A stretch of DNA of 64,000 bases from Rhodococcoides kyotonense (GTDB taxonomy: Bacteria > Actinomycetota > Actinomycetes > Mycobacteriales > Mycobacteriaceae): assembly GCF_900188125.1 (NCBI RefSeq), contig NZ_FZOW01000015.1:90544-154543 (forward strand), read 5' to 3'. The notes beneath the pieces were generated by a model. The model searched no databases and had not been told where the DNA came from. It saw nothing but the letters and a program-made list of their open reading frames with translations. Below are positions 17,329 through 26,157 of the stretch, one piece after another. The stretch's first letter is position 1; the number at the start of each line of letters is the position of its first letter. The position numbers and the translations under genes were made by a program.

Positions 17329-18558
17329 CTAGGTGATCGCTCCGGCGATCTTCAGTTCCAGAATTCTCTCGTCGTCCAGCCCTAACTCCCGGAGTATTTC
17401 GTCGGTGTGCTCGGCGAACTGGGGCGCGCGGTCCGGAGTGGCTGGGGATTCGTCGAACTGAACCGGAGACGTCACGAGTTCGCGTGACACTCCATCGACG
17501 TCCAGGACAGTTGCCACATGGCCGTTCGCCCTCAACTGCACGTCTTGACCGGCCTCGAGCGCATTCTGCACCGGACTCCATTGCCCCTCGAGCGTTGCGA
17601 ACTTCTGCAACCAATGAGTGAGGGGCTTTTGTGCGATCTCCTTCGCCACGATTCCCGCAGCTTCGCGCCAGTTCTCCATCAGTTCGGCCGTTGTCGCGAA
17701 CGACGTGTGCTCGATCAGATCCGCGCGATCGAGGTGCGTGACGAAGTCTGCCCAGTACTTCCCCGGTTGCAGCATGCACAGATTGACGAAACGCCCGTCC
17801 GACGTTTCGTAGATGCCGACGAGTGGGTTCCCTGGAGCGCCTGGCCCCTCGCTCGGATCGCGCCCTTGCATGACCGGCCCACCGTTGAGCGCGATGTCTA
17901 TCGAAAGCGCGTTCGCCCACGCCCCACTGGCCAGAAGCGAGACATCGACAACGGACGGCTCCCCTGTCCGTTCGCGGGCGAACAAGGCTGCCGCAATCCC
18001 TCCCGCGATGTTCAATCCACCGATGGTGTCACCCCATGCAGGTCCCGGCTGGTTCACCACACTGCCGAGACTCGGCGGCGTCGCTCCCATGGCGTTTCCT
18101 CCTCGACACCAGAAGGAGGGCGAATCGTAGCCACCGTTCTCGGACTCGGGCCCGCGTGCACCCCAAGCACTTCCCCGCACATAAATGATGCTCGGGTTGA
18201 TCGCGCGGATGTCGTCGACGTCGATCTTCAAGCGTCGACGCGCTGCGGGCAGGAAGTTGGTCACGAACACGTCGCTGTTGCGCACTATGTCGTAGAGAAC
18301 CTCGCGGGCTTCGTCCTTCTCCAGCGAGAGGCCGATGCCCCGCTTGCTGCGGTTCGGATGCTCCATTATCGGAGAGAATCCGCCGAACGACTCCATCCCA
18401 CCGAGGTTTCCCAATCCTCGCTGCGCATCTCCACTGACAGCGTGCTCGACCTTGATGACGTCTGCGCCCCAGTCAGCCAGTACTGCGCCGGACACCGGCA
18501 CATAGGTAAATTGAGCCACTTCGACCACTCGGACACCGTTCATCGGCCTGGTTGGCAT
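17329..18558 (-). CDS. CoA-transferase family III (CaiB/BaiF)
   Basis: A complete 409-residue family III CoA-transferase. The N-terminus GVRVVEVAQFTYVPVSGAVL, then ADWGADVIKVE, is characteristic. The segment GYDSPSFWCRGG near residue 160 holds the likely catalytic aspartate, and NRSKRGIGLSLEKDEAREVL is conserved. It moves CoA from a donor thioester to a carboxylic acid, so it can activate an acid made by the aldehyde dehydrogenases. GGGAG precedes the ATG. It is the first gene of an operon with the DUF3263-like protein and the mycofactocin SDR. Confidence 0.93.
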   Translation of the reverse strand: MPTRPMNGVRVVEVAQFTYVPVSGAVLADWGADVIKVEHAVSGDAQRGLGNLGGMESFGGFSPIMEHPNRSKRGIGLSLEKDEAREVLYDIVRNSDVFVTNFLPAARRRLKIDVDDIRAINPSIIYVRGSAWGARGPESENGGYDSPSFWCRGGNAMGATPPSLGSVVNQPGPAWGDTIGGLNIAGGIAAALFARERTGEPSVVDVSLLASGAWANALSIDIALNGGPVMQGRDPSEGPGAPGNPLVGIYETSDGRFVNLCMLQPGKYWADFVTHLDRADLIEHTSFATTAELMENWREAAGIVAKEIAQKPLTHWLQKFATLEGQWSPVQNALEAGQDVQLRANGHVATVLDVDGVSRELVTSPVQFDESPATPDRAPQFAEHTDEILRELGLDDERILELKIAGAIT

Positions 18559-18660
18559 GTTTTCTCCCTACCGCGATCGAATCGCGCATTCTTGAAACTG
18601 AGGTCTACGTCACTCGGACTCTATAAGCGCTGCAATGTTCTAGCAAGACGTTCATAAGTA

Positions 18661-18674
18661 TGAATTTTGATTCA
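18661..18674. promoter_or_regulatory. Operator-like site, motif 1
   Basis: TGAATtttgATTCA in the 360-base divergent region between the CoA-transferase (minus, start 18558) and the VOC protein (plus, start 18919). An additional GTTCA / TGAAC pair in everted order lies at 18716-18731. Confidence 0.6.
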
Positions 18675-18918
18675 TTTCTTCCCGGACCGGACCGTGAGTA
18701 GTATTCCGAATACTAGTTCATGATTCTGAACCTACCGGAAGAGCGTGTGGTACTACTGATCACGGAACGGCTGGCTTCCACTTGCTGACAGGCGCAGGCC
18801 GAAAACACCACAGCGGTCACGTACAACCGGATTTCGCTTGCCGAACGTACTCTCGACCTCGCAACCGACATTCGGCGAGGTCCGACTGCAGTGGCCGGAC
18901 TCGACGAAAGGGTGTCGC

Positions 18919-19824
18919 ATGACACTAGGAAAGATTTTTCATCTGATTCACATGACCGGTGATCTGCCAGCGCTCGAGGCATGGTACGACGATGTGTTCA
19001 GTGTCCGGCGCGGATGGATGGACAACAACTACCTCGACTGGGAGCGAAGAGACGCCTCGCTGGTCGCGTTGGCCGACGTAGTCATCGAACCACTGGCTCC
19101 AGCGTTCAGAGAAAGCGACTGGGCCGACTACCCGCTCGGCAGGTTCTACAACCGGTTCGGCAATCATTGGCACTCGATCGCATGGTACTGCGACGACGCG
19201 CTCCCCTACTGGCATCTTCTGCGCGAGAACAACATACGAATCCTCGGTACTGCAGGCGCATCGGCGGACGAACCACCGTCCGCGGACGCGACACTGTTCA
19301 CTCACCCCAGGGACACCATTGCTCAGCTGGAGATAGAGCCGCCGAGAGATTTCGCAAATCTGGACCCACGGAGACGGTCGGACTACGACCCGATGTGGTG
19401 GGTGACCAATCACCCCTTGGGCCTGTACGGCCTGTCCTACACTACGGTTCTCACCAAGGATCTTGAGCGAGGCAAGCACATCTTCGTAGACATTCTCGGC
19501 GGCGAACTACTCGAGGTCTCGTCGTCGGCGCTGACGGGAACCGACGACGTGTACGTCGCAGTCGGCGAATCCGTCGTGCAGTTGTCCTCGCCCACCACCG
19601 AGGACACGATCGCATCAAGAGACATGACCGCGAATGGCGAGATTCACCACGCCGCATGCTTCCGTGTCGCTGACCTGGACAAAGCCGAAGTATATCTCGC
19701 ATCCAAGGGGATCAAGACCTCGAGTCGCGACCACGAAACGATCCTGAGCGACCCCGCCACGACACATGGCGTGCCGTTCCGTTGGACCACGCGACTGATC
19801 CCCGGAGGAACCTTCGATCAGTAG
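18919..19824 (+). CDS. VOC superfamily protein (glyoxalase/extradiol dioxygenase fold)
   Basis: A 301-residue protein with two vicinal-oxygen-chelate modules: one beginning IFHLIHMTGDLPALEAWYDD and a second after residue 165 (YTTVLTKDLERGKHIFVDIL). Histidines in HLIH, NHWHSIAW and IHHAACF are candidate metal ligands. It could be a ring-cleavage dioxygenase, isomerase/epimerase or lyase; the sequence does not decide. I used the ATG at 18919; the frame is open from 18838. It is transcribed away from the CoA-transferase operon and ends near a convergent TetR gene. Confidence 0.8.
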   Translation: MTLGKIFHLIHMTGDLPALEAWYDDVFSVRRGWMDNNYLDWERRDASLVALADVVIEPLAPAFRESDWADYPLGRFYNRFGNHWHSIAWYCDDALPYWHLLRENNIRILGTAGASADEPPSADATLFTHPRDTIAQLEIEPPRDFANLDPRRRSDYDPMWWVTNHPLGLYGLSYTTVLTKDLERGKHIFVDILGGELLEVSSSALTGTDDVYVAVGESVVQLSSPTTEDTIASRDMTANGEIHHAACFRVADLDKAEVYLASKGIKTSSRDHETILSDPATTHGVPFRWTTRLIPGGTFDQ

Positions 19825-19873
19825 TACCGTTCGAACGGTATGGCGTCGGCAGGCCGTCAGGCCCGCCGACGCC
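19825..19873. terminator. Palindrome and hairpin between convergent genes
   Basis: A perfect 16-base palindrome TACCGTTCGAACGGTA (19825-19840) directly follows the VOC stop codon. Then GGCGTCGGC (19842-19850) pairs with GCCGACGCC (19865-19873), which reaches into the end of the TetR gene. Together they probably terminate both convergent transcripts. Confidence 0.5.
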
Positions 19874-20837
19874 GTGCTGCCGACTCCTCCAGATACGACG
19901 GCGTCCTCGACGAAAAAGTATCACGCACGAAGTTCAGGAACTCCTCCGTGTCTTCCGGCCAGTCCTCGCCCGTAGATTTAGGCGAAAGCGAACTCACGAG
20001 TATGAACGAGCTGAGCACCGCGTGATACAGGCTGGCGAGTGCTTGGGGTGAGCCCGGCCGCAGGGTCCCCTCTTCGTGACCCTTTTCGAATACGCCTACC
20101 AGAAATACGAACACACGCTCACCATAGTGGTGCCATGGCTCGGGTACCACGGTTCCACGAGACCGGGCGATCCTCGACAGCTCCGCCGTCAATGCGCCCC
20201 AGGCCGGGTGCTCCTGCGCATTCCGAATTTGGATTTCTGCCAGGGTGACCAGTCGTTCGTCAGCGGGTACCGAATCCGGTACCAGTTTATGAATTGCTTC
20301 GAGACCGATGCTTCTACGCATCAGAACCTGTTCGTACAAGCTGTCCTTGTTCTCGAAGAACGAGTAGATGGAACCTACGGAGAACTCGCACCGCGCTGCC
20401 ACATCCTTGAGACCGGTTTCGTAGTAGCCATTCTCGGCGAACAACTCCTCGGCGGTATCGAGGATCTGTTCCCTGGACAACTCGATTCGTTGCAGCCGCC
20501 GAGCCTCCCGAGGGCTTTGCGGCGCATCGGTTGCCCCGACGGCGGCAGGGTCCGGCTCCACCGCGGTCACGCCTACAGATGAGTCCTTGGTGCCCGATGC
20601 CCTGCGTGGGGCCGTTTTGGCGGCCGACTTCTTCGGCGCAACCTTTCTCGGAGCGGTCTTGTTGGGTGCAGATTCGACAGCAGCAGTGGAGGAAGCGACA
20701 GATTTCGCCGGTGACTTCCGCGCACTCTTTCTCGGAGTTGCCGTCTTACCGGGAGCCTTCGTCACCACGGCCGCACCAGTATCTTGCGTCGTCGTACTGC
20801 TCGTTTTTCCCGACACCGTTGACTGCCTGACCACCAT
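19857..20837 (-). CDS. TetR regulator with long histone-like Lys/Ala/Pro-rich N-terminal tail
   Basis: A 326-residue protein. The first 110 residues or so are low-complexity and basic, with pieces such as PRKSARKSPAKS and PRKVAPKKSAAKTAPRRA, like the tails of histone H1 or mycobacterial HupB. The TetR helix-turn-helix follows (REQILDTAEELFAENGYYET, then GSIYSFFENKDSLYEQVL). I chose the ATG at 20837 because GAGGAGG lies just upstream; the ATG at 20864 lacks a site. The TetR part closely resembles the protein at 23894-24652. It is a candidate regulator of the motif-1 sites, with a weak copy upstream of itself. Confidence 0.88.
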   Translation of the reverse strand: MVVRQSTVSGKTSSTTTQDTGAAVVTKAPGKTATPRKSARKSPAKSVASSTAAVESAPNKTAPRKVAPKKSAAKTAPRRASGTKDSSVGVTAVEPDPAAVGATDAPQSPREARRLQRIELSREQILDTAEELFAENGYYETGLKDVAARCEFSVGSIYSFFENKDSLYEQVLMRRSIGLEAIHKLVPDSVPADERLVTLAEIQIRNAQEHPAWGALTAELSRIARSRGTVVPEPWHHYGERVFVFLVGVFEKGHEEGTLRPGSPQALASLYHAVLSSFILVSSLSPKSTGEDWPEDTEEFLNFVRDTFSSRTPSYLEESAARRRRA

Positions 20838-20893
20838 GCCCACCTCCTCGCATCGTTCACCCACCTGACCGATTCAACGCCATTCCGGCAAAT

Positions 20894-20907
20894 TGAACGA
20901 TCGTTGT
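20894..20907. promoter_or_regulatory. Degenerate operator-like site, motif 1
   Basis: TGAACgatcGTTGT; the inner bases match but the last two do not. It is about 57 bases upstream of the tailed TetR gene and may be an autoregulatory site. Confidence 0.4.
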
Positions 20908-20988
20908 AAAAAATGAGCGTACCTCAGCGACACACGAAAGTACGGTGACGACACCGCACCGGCAGGCAAGCCTCGACCACTCGCCGAC

Positions 20989-21792
20989 TTACTTCGGCCC
21001 GAATCCGGCACCTCGTAACAGCGGCGCAATCGATCCCAGGTCCGCCCCGGTCGCCGCGGCCACCGCATGCACGACATCGACGTCCTTATTCAGAAACTCC
21101 GCAACCGATCGGCCGAACGACTCGGCGCCACCGCTCGCTTGGACGCCGGCGAGCGCGTAACTGTCTGCGCTTCCCACCCGAAGGCAGTCGATCATCGTCG
21201 ATTCGTTCATGCCCAATTCGATTCCGAACGTGGTAGCAGCGGTAATGATCTCGATGTTCGCCAGGAACACCGCATTGTTGACCAACTTCATCGACTGTCC
21301 CGATCCCAACGGTCCCACGTGTCGGATCGGATCGGCATACAGCGACATGATCGGGACGGCGTCCGAGACCGCGGGTCGACTGCCTCCGACGAACACTGTG
21401 ATGCTTCCAGCCGCGATATCGTCGGGACCACCGCTCACCGGTGCATCCACCACCGAGATATCCCGTCCAGCCAGCGACGCATCGATCTCCTGGACCGTGT
21501 GCGGACTGCCGGTCGTATGCACGATGAGGACGGATCCGGCACTCATCGCGTCCATGAGGTCGTTGTCGAAGCAGATCTCGCGCACCTGCTCGTCCTTGTG
21601 CACACACACAATCACAGCCGAGGCACCAGTTGCGACAGCATCGGCACTGTGCACGGGTATGGCACCTGCATTCAGGACCGCCTCGGCATTCGCCTCGGAC
21701 CGAACCAGAACGCGCACGTCCTCACCCGCTGCTGCAAGCCGCGTCACTATTGGCATACCCATTCTGCCCGCACCTACGAAACCGATGCTCAC
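20989..21792 (-). CDS. NAD(P)-dependent oxidoreductase, 3-hydroxyisobutyrate dehydrogenase family (copy 2)
   Basis: A 267-residue beta-hydroxyacid dehydrogenase. GFVGAGRMGMPIVTRLAAAG is the nucleotide-binding motif, DAPVSGGPDDIAAG the substrate-binding motif, and GSGQSMKLVNNAVF holds the catalytic lysine. I use the GTG at 21792, whose GTGA overlaps the stop of the upstream paralogue; a longer frame to 21873 lies inside that gene. It probably oxidises a short or branched 3-hydroxy acid, or reduces the semialdehyde. Confidence 0.88.
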   Translation of the reverse strand: MSIGFVGAGRMGMPIVTRLAAAGEDVRVLVRSEANAEAVLNAGAIPVHSADAVATGASAVIVCVHKDEQVREICFDNDLMDAMSAGSVLIVHTTGSPHTVQEIDASLAGRDISVVDAPVSGGPDDIAAGSITVFVGGSRPAVSDAVPIMSLYADPIRHVGPLGSGQSMKLVNNAVFLANIEIITAATTFGIELGMNESTMIDCLRVGSADSYALAGVQASGGAESFGRSVAEFLNKDVDVVHAVAAATGADLGSIAPLLRGAGFGPK

Positions 21793-22703
21793 GACGCCGA
21801 GACGCCTTTCCGCGATGTGGCGACGTCGCGCGGATGCTTCAGAAGCCGCAACGCATCGTCCGCCGCGGCCCACACTGTGTGGCCGGCAGACTCATCTGCA
21901 CCCGCTGCCACTACCTCGGCGAGAATTCCGACGTCTTTGCGCAGAAGCACGCCGACCGACTCCGACATCCCCGCGAGATCGCCTCCGCTAGGTCCCACGA
22001 CCTTCAGGGCGAAGCTACCTGCCGTGCCGTTGGCCATGACGTCGGCCAACCGGTGTGGGTCTAATCCAAGCGATCTTCCGATTGCGAGGATTCCTGCAGC
22101 CGTGCTCAGCTGCGCCGCGAACACCGTGTTGTTCAACAACTTCGTCACTTGGCCTGCACCCAGAGAGCCCATATGGGCGATCGGATTCGCGTACGTTTCC
22201 AAGATCGGCCTGAAACGATCGACAACCTTGTACTCGCCACCTGTCATCACCAGCAACCGCTTCTCCGCCGCCGCAATGCCACCGCCGCTCACGGGCGCGT
22301 CTATCAGATCGACACCCACCTCCGCGCACGCCGCAGCGAGCCGGTTGCATGTTTTCGGGTGGACGGTGCTGTGAATCGCAATCGCACCTCCCGGAGCCAT
22401 GCCTGCCAACACTCCCGCTTCTCCCGTCACGACCTCTTCGACACCTGCATCATCGGTGACGCAGATGCACACCAGATCACTGACACGTCCCAGTTCAGTA
22501 GGAGTGAGGGCGTAAGCGGCCGACGTGTCCGCGTATTGCGCCAACGTGGAGGCGCTACGCGCCCACAGCGTCAGGGTGAACCCGCTCTCGACTATCCGAC
22601 GAGCCATGGGGCCTCCCTGGCTGCCGAGGCCGATAAACCCGACACGAACGTCGGCGTCCACCCCCGATGCTTCCGCAGCAGAGTCGGTTACAGGTGCATT
22701 CAT
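21789..22703 (-). CDS. NAD(P)-dependent oxidoreductase, 3-hydroxyisobutyrate dehydrogenase family (copy 1)
   Basis: A 304-residue member of the same family. The nucleotide motif GFIGLGSQGGPMARRIVESG starts near residue 22, after an acidic N-terminal tail. DAPVSGGGIAAAEK and GAGQVTKLLNNTVF carry the substrate motif and catalytic lysine. GGGAG precedes the ATG. It overlaps the next, related gene by 4 bases; the pair may form a heteromer or act on successive intermediates. It is divergent to the MaoC-like genes across a region with a motif-1 site. Confidence 0.9.
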   Translation of the reverse strand: MNAPVTDSAAEASGVDADVRVGFIGLGSQGGPMARRIVESGFTLTLWARSASTLAQYADTSAAYALTPTELGRVSDLVCICVTDDAGVEEVVTGEAGVLAGMAPGGAIAIHSTVHPKTCNRLAAACAEVGVDLIDAPVSGGGIAAAEKRLLVMTGGEYKVVDRFRPILETYANPIAHMGSLGAGQVTKLLNNTVFAAQLSTAAGILAIGRSLGLDPHRLADVMANGTAGSFALKVVGPSGGDLAGMSESVGVLLRKDVGILAEVVAAGADESAGHTVWAAADDALRLLKHPRDVATSRKGVSAS

Positions 22704-22755
22704 AATTCTCCCGAAATAGGCCCGGTGGCGGCGCAGCCGATGAGTACGGTCGAGA

Positions 22756-22769
22756 TGAATGATAGTTCA
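22756..22769. promoter_or_regulatory. Operator-like site, motif 1
   Basis: TGAATgataGTTCA in the 163-base divergent region between 22703 (minus) and 22867 (plus). A further TGAAC half-site follows at 22776-22780. Confidence 0.6.
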
Positions 22770-22866
22770 TTTGTGTGAACTGCGTTCTAAAATTGTGGTA
22801 TCACTATGAACAACTGCTCGTGCGCACACGCAGCCGAGACCATCACGCTTATCCGAAGGACAGTCC

Positions 22867-23382
22867 GTGACCGAAACCCACATCACCACCGCCATGCGGT
22901 CGGTCGTCGGCGTCGAATTTGCCAGTTCGACCAGCTTTCCCATAGCCAAATCCGATATCCGCCGGTGGGCCGTTGCGGTGTACTACCCCGATCCGCCTCC
23001 TCAGTATTTCTGGGACGACACCATCGACGAAGCTTCCCCCGAGCTCACTGCACCCGCAGAATTCAATCCCTTTGCATGGATGTCCTCCCACGGGCCCGCG
23101 CGCGCGGACGACACGGGGGGTGCCGACGATCCCGACTATCAATTCACGATTCTCGGCGTCGAAGGGCCAGGCTTGAAATTTCAGGTCAACGGTGGCATGT
23201 CGGTCACCTACGGAGTGCCCATGAAGTCCGGTGATGTGATCACCGCGTCGCTGTCCATCGCCGAACTCGGCGAACGCACCGGAAGACTCGGCTTGATGCT
23301 CCTTAAGACCACCGAAGCCGTGTGGACCAATCAGGACGGCGCCGAGGTCAAGCGCGAGCGAATGACCATCATCAGCTACTGA
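22867..23382 (+). CDS. MaoC-like hydratase, non-catalytic-type subunit (FAS1-like dehydratase domain)
   Basis: A 171-residue hot-dog-fold protein resembling the N-terminal MaoC half (IRRWAVAVYYPDPPPQYFWD; LKFQVNGGMSVTYGVPMKSG). It lacks the HxDxxxA catalytic segment, which the next gene supplies. Such split pairs form heterodimeric 2-enoyl-CoA hydratases, as in ChsH1-ChsH2 of steroid side-chain degradation. The start is GTG at 22867. It lies 15 bases before its partner. Confidence 0.85.
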   Translation: MTETHITTAMRSVVGVEFASSTSFPIAKSDIRRWAVAVYYPDPPPQYFWDDTIDEASPELTAPAEFNPFAWMSSHGPARADDTGGADDPDYQFTILGVEGPGLKFQVNGGMSVTYGVPMKSGDVITASLSIAELGERTGRLGLMLLKTTEAVWTNQDGAEVKRERMTIISY

Positions 23383-23397
23383 AAGCCGAGATCAGCC

Positions 23398-23817
23398 ATG
23401 ACCGACACCGTCTTCACCCTATCGATCAACGACGAGCTCCCGCCCTTCATCCGCGAAACCGGGCTTGCGAACTGGAATCGATTCGCCGCCGTCAACAACG
23501 AATTCATCGACATCCACATGGACGACGACGCCGGGCGCGCCGCCGGCTACGACTCGGCGTTCGGAATGGGCAATCTACTGTGGTCCTACATGCACAGTTC
23601 ACTACGCCAGTGGCTCGGATCCCGCGGAAGGATACTCGCAGTCAGTTGCCAGTTTCGCGGTCCGAACACCAAAGGGATGACGCTGACTGTCCGCGGATCC
23701 GTCTCCTCGATCCGAGAAGTGGACGACCACCGTGAGGTCACGTTCGATCTGTGGATCGAGGATCAGCACGGAAACAAGCTGACTCCGGGGAACGCCACCG
23801 TCGCTCTGAACCACTGA
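23398..23817 (+). CDS. MaoC-like hydratase, catalytic subunit
   Basis: A 139-residue single hot-dog protein. NNEFIDIHMDDDAGRAAGY holds the hydratase-2 motif with catalytic Asp and His, and FRGPNTKGMTLTVRG the conserved dimer segment. With the preceding protein it should form a heterodimeric enoyl-CoA hydratase able to accept bulky acyl-CoAs. It lies 15 bases downstream of its partner and ends before a convergent TetR gene. Confidence 0.88.
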   Translation: MTDTVFTLSINDELPPFIRETGLANWNRFAAVNNEFIDIHMDDDAGRAAGYDSAFGMGNLLWSYMHSSLRQWLGSRGRILAVSCQFRGPNTKGMTLTVRGSVSSIREVDDHREVTFDLWIEDQHGNKLTPGNATVALNH

Positions 23818-23841
23818 CCTGCCCAGTAAGAACGAGGGAAG

Positions 23842-23880
23842 CCATAGGCTGCAGATGTACTCGCTGCCCATGGCTTTCGG
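23842..23880. terminator. Hairpin between convergent genes
   Basis: GAAGCCAT at about 23844 can pair with ATGGCTTTC at about 23871 around a long loop. It lies between the MaoC stop (23817) and the TetR stop (23894). Moderate quality, no T-run. Confidence 0.35.
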
Positions 23881-23893
23881 TCTCCCGACATCA

Positions 23894-24652
23894 TTACTCC
23901 GTTAGTATTGCGCTCTCTTCTCTGGGGCGAGTAGAAAACGTATCGTGCAAAAATTGCAGGAAGCTTTCGGTATCGGTCAACCACATGTCGGCGGATTCGG
24001 TCCGTTGCCCCATCGACGTGACTAGTACGAATGCCATCAGCACTGCCTGATACAGACGAGCAAGAGTCTCGGGTGACCCGGGGCGCAATGTCCCTTCTCT
24101 CTGCCCCTTCTCGATGACCTCGACCAGGAACAGGTGTACCCGCTGACCATGATGGCGCCAGGGATCAGGCACGACGCCACCTCGTGACCTGGCGATACGC
24201 GAGACCTCAGCGGTCAACGCGCCCCACGCCAGGTGTTCGAGAGAATGTTCGACCCAAATGTCCGCCAGGGCTATCAGACGGTCGTCTCCAGCCATCGCGT
24301 CGGGAAGGCGTTCCCGGATCTCCTCCAGAGCGATACTTCGACGCATCAGTACCTGCTCGTACAATTTGTCCTTGTTCTCGAAGAAAGAGTAGATCGATCC
24401 AACCGAGTACTGGCACCTCACAGCTACGTCTTTCAGACTGGTTTCGTAATATCCACGCTCGGCGAACAACTCCTCGGCAGTATCCAGGATCTGTTCCTTC
24501 GACATCTCGATACGTTGTTGTCGGCGAGCTTCTTTGGGGCTCGGCGGGGCCGTATCGTTGCTGGGGCGGTCGATCGCGCTCGGTTCACCGGCGCCGATGG
24601 CGGGAGTCGTCATTGCCTGGGCATTGTCCGTCTGCGCCCGCGTATTCGTCAC
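23894..24652 (-). CDS. TetR regulator, paralogue of the tailed TetR
   Basis: A 252-residue regulator. After a 40-residue disordered N-terminus comes REARRQQ-type sequence and EQILDTAEELFAERGYYETS, then GSIYSFFENKDKLYEQVL, nearly the same as the protein at 19857-20837. The C-terminal domains are also alike (ARSRGGVVPDPWRHHGQRV). The start is GTG with GGGAG before it. It lies only 53 bases after the carboxyltransferase gene and has no operator copy of its own, so it is probably the last gene of the 30.6-23.9 kb operon. The two paralogues may bind the same motif-1 sites. Confidence 0.9.
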   Translation of the reverse strand: MTNTRAQTDNAQAMTTPAIGAGEPSAIDRPSNDTAPPSPKEARRQQRIEMSKEQILDTAEELFAERGYYETSLKDVAVRCQYSVGSIYSFFENKDKLYEQVLMRRSIALEEIRERLPDAMAGDDRLIALADIWVEHSLEHLAWGALTAEVSRIARSRGGVVPDPWRHHGQRVHLFLVEVIEKGQREGTLRPGSPETLARLYQAVLMAFVLVTSMGQRTESADMWLTDTESFLQFLHDTFSTRPREESAILTE

Positions 24653-24705
24653 GGCATTCTCCCGTCTCTTCTACCTCTGTCCCCTGAGTCGATCGATGCC
24701 GCACC

Positions 24706-26157
24706 TCAGGATCGGTGAATCCATCTACGTGTGGCGCCATCCCACCGCACCGAACGCTCGCCAGGTACTGCGGCCTGAAACGCCTCGACCAACCTGCGAC
24801 GAACGTCGACCAGAACGGCGGCGCTGACCGGCTCGGGCAATGTGCCGTCGCTGATACCGAAGTCCGCCAACTCGGCGCTGCCGATCTTGAGTGCGCGTCC
24901 CGCCTCCAGCGAGCGGGACGAGTCGCGCCACAGAATTACCGCTGCCGCTTCCGGGCCGATCACCGAGAAGACAGAGTCCTTCAGAAGGAACAGCCGATCG
25001 GTGTGCGCAAGCGCGATTGCGCCTCCACTTCCGCCCTCGCCCACGCACACACAGACACTCGGCGTCGGCAACTCGTCCAGAACTCGCAGAGTCTCCGCAA
25101 TCTCGCGGGCGATTCCACCTGACTCCGAGATCGGGCCAGGCGCAGCACCAGGTGTATCGACCAGCGTAAGGAGCGGAAGAGACAATTTTCCTGCCAGTCG
25201 AATTGCACGTTGAGCGAGTCGATACGCCTCGGGGCCCTGTCCTGCCTTCGCGTCTCCGTGCGCATGCCGATCCATTGCGACGACGATGCATCTCATACCG
25301 GACACAGTGGCCAAACCCGCGCGTATCGAGGGATCGGAGCCCTTGAGCTCGACCCACGACTCGGTCAGTCCGCCTGCCCATTCCAGCCCGGAGGGGCGCC
25401 TCGGCGCCCGAGCCCGCTCGACGGCCGACGCGTGCGAGCCGAGGCGATGCGATTCACATCCGATCACGGACGGCCGATCCACCGGCACCTGCAACGGCGT
25501 CTCGACGGCGCCCAGAACCGAGGCGATCCAGCGATCCTTGTCCGTCGAGGCAACGATTGCATCGACGAGGCCCGCACGACAGGCAGAGTCTGCGTTGTGT
25601 GAGTCAGCGGGAGGGCGCATCCCAGTCATCTCTTCGACGACGCGTGGGCCCGCGAATCCGATGGTCGCACCGGGCTCGACCGCACGCACGTCCACCAACG
25701 ACGCCCACGAGGCGAAGACCCCACCTGCGGTGGGAGAGCCGATATAGCCCAGCGACAGTAGCCCCGCGGCGGCGTGAGCGTTGAAAGCCGACACGACCCG
25801 AGGCATCTGGACGAGCGAAAACATTCCCTCCTGCATGCGAGCGCCACCGGTACGCACCGATGCCACCACCGGGAGTCGCTCCCTCGCAGCGCGCCGAAAT
25901 GCGCGTGACACCTTTTCTCCCACAACCAAACCCATGCTTCCGCCGAAGACGGAGAAATCACTGTCGATCACGGCGCACGGCACCCCGCCGACCACCCTGA
26001 GTCCGGTCCTCACAGCTTCGCTCGAATGGCTGGCCTTCTCCGCGCGGTAACCGGGGAACTCGAGCGGATCACCTGCGACGAGATCACGGTCCCACTCGTC
26101 GAGCAGCGCTGTGGTCGAATCCGCGATATCCGACGTCGGAAGCGCCGTCGCGCTCAT
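24706..26157 (-). CDS. Acyl-CoA carboxyltransferase, fused AccD-AccA type
   Basis: A 483-residue carboxyltransferase. Residues 20-235 resemble the beta subunit (SVRTGGARMQEGMFSLVQMP, GATIGFAGPRV) and 250-470 the alpha subunit (LLTLVDTPGAAPGPISE, GEGGSGGAIALA). No zinc ribbon is visible at the N-terminus. Carboxyltransferases need a biotin carboxylase and carrier, and none is encoded in the window. Either a chromosomal BC-BCCP protein serves it or it works on another reaction such as decarboxylation. The start overlaps the stop of the thiolase fusion by 4 bases (ATGA). Confidence 0.88.
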   Translation of the reverse strand: MSATALPTSDIADSTTALLDEWDRDLVAGDPLEFPGYRAEKASHSSEAVRTGLRVVGGVPCAVIDSDFSVFGGSMGLVVGEKVSRAFRRAARERLPVVASVRTGGARMQEGMFSLVQMPRVVSAFNAHAAAGLLSLGYIGSPTAGGVFASWASLVDVRAVEPGATIGFAGPRVVEEMTGMRPPADSHNADSACRAGLVDAIVASTDKDRWIASVLGAVETPLQVPVDRPSVIGCESHRLGSHASAVERARAPRRPSGLEWAGGLTESWVELKGSDPSIRAGLATVSGMRCIVVAMDRHAHGDAKAGQGPEAYRLAQRAIRLAGKLSLPLLTLVDTPGAAPGPISESGGIAREIAETLRVLDELPTPSVCVCVGEGGSGGAIALAHTDRLFLLKDSVFSVIGPEAAAVILWRDSSRSLEAGRALKIGSAELADFGISDGTLPEPVSAAVLVDVRRRLVEAFQAAVPGERSVRWDGATRRWIHRS

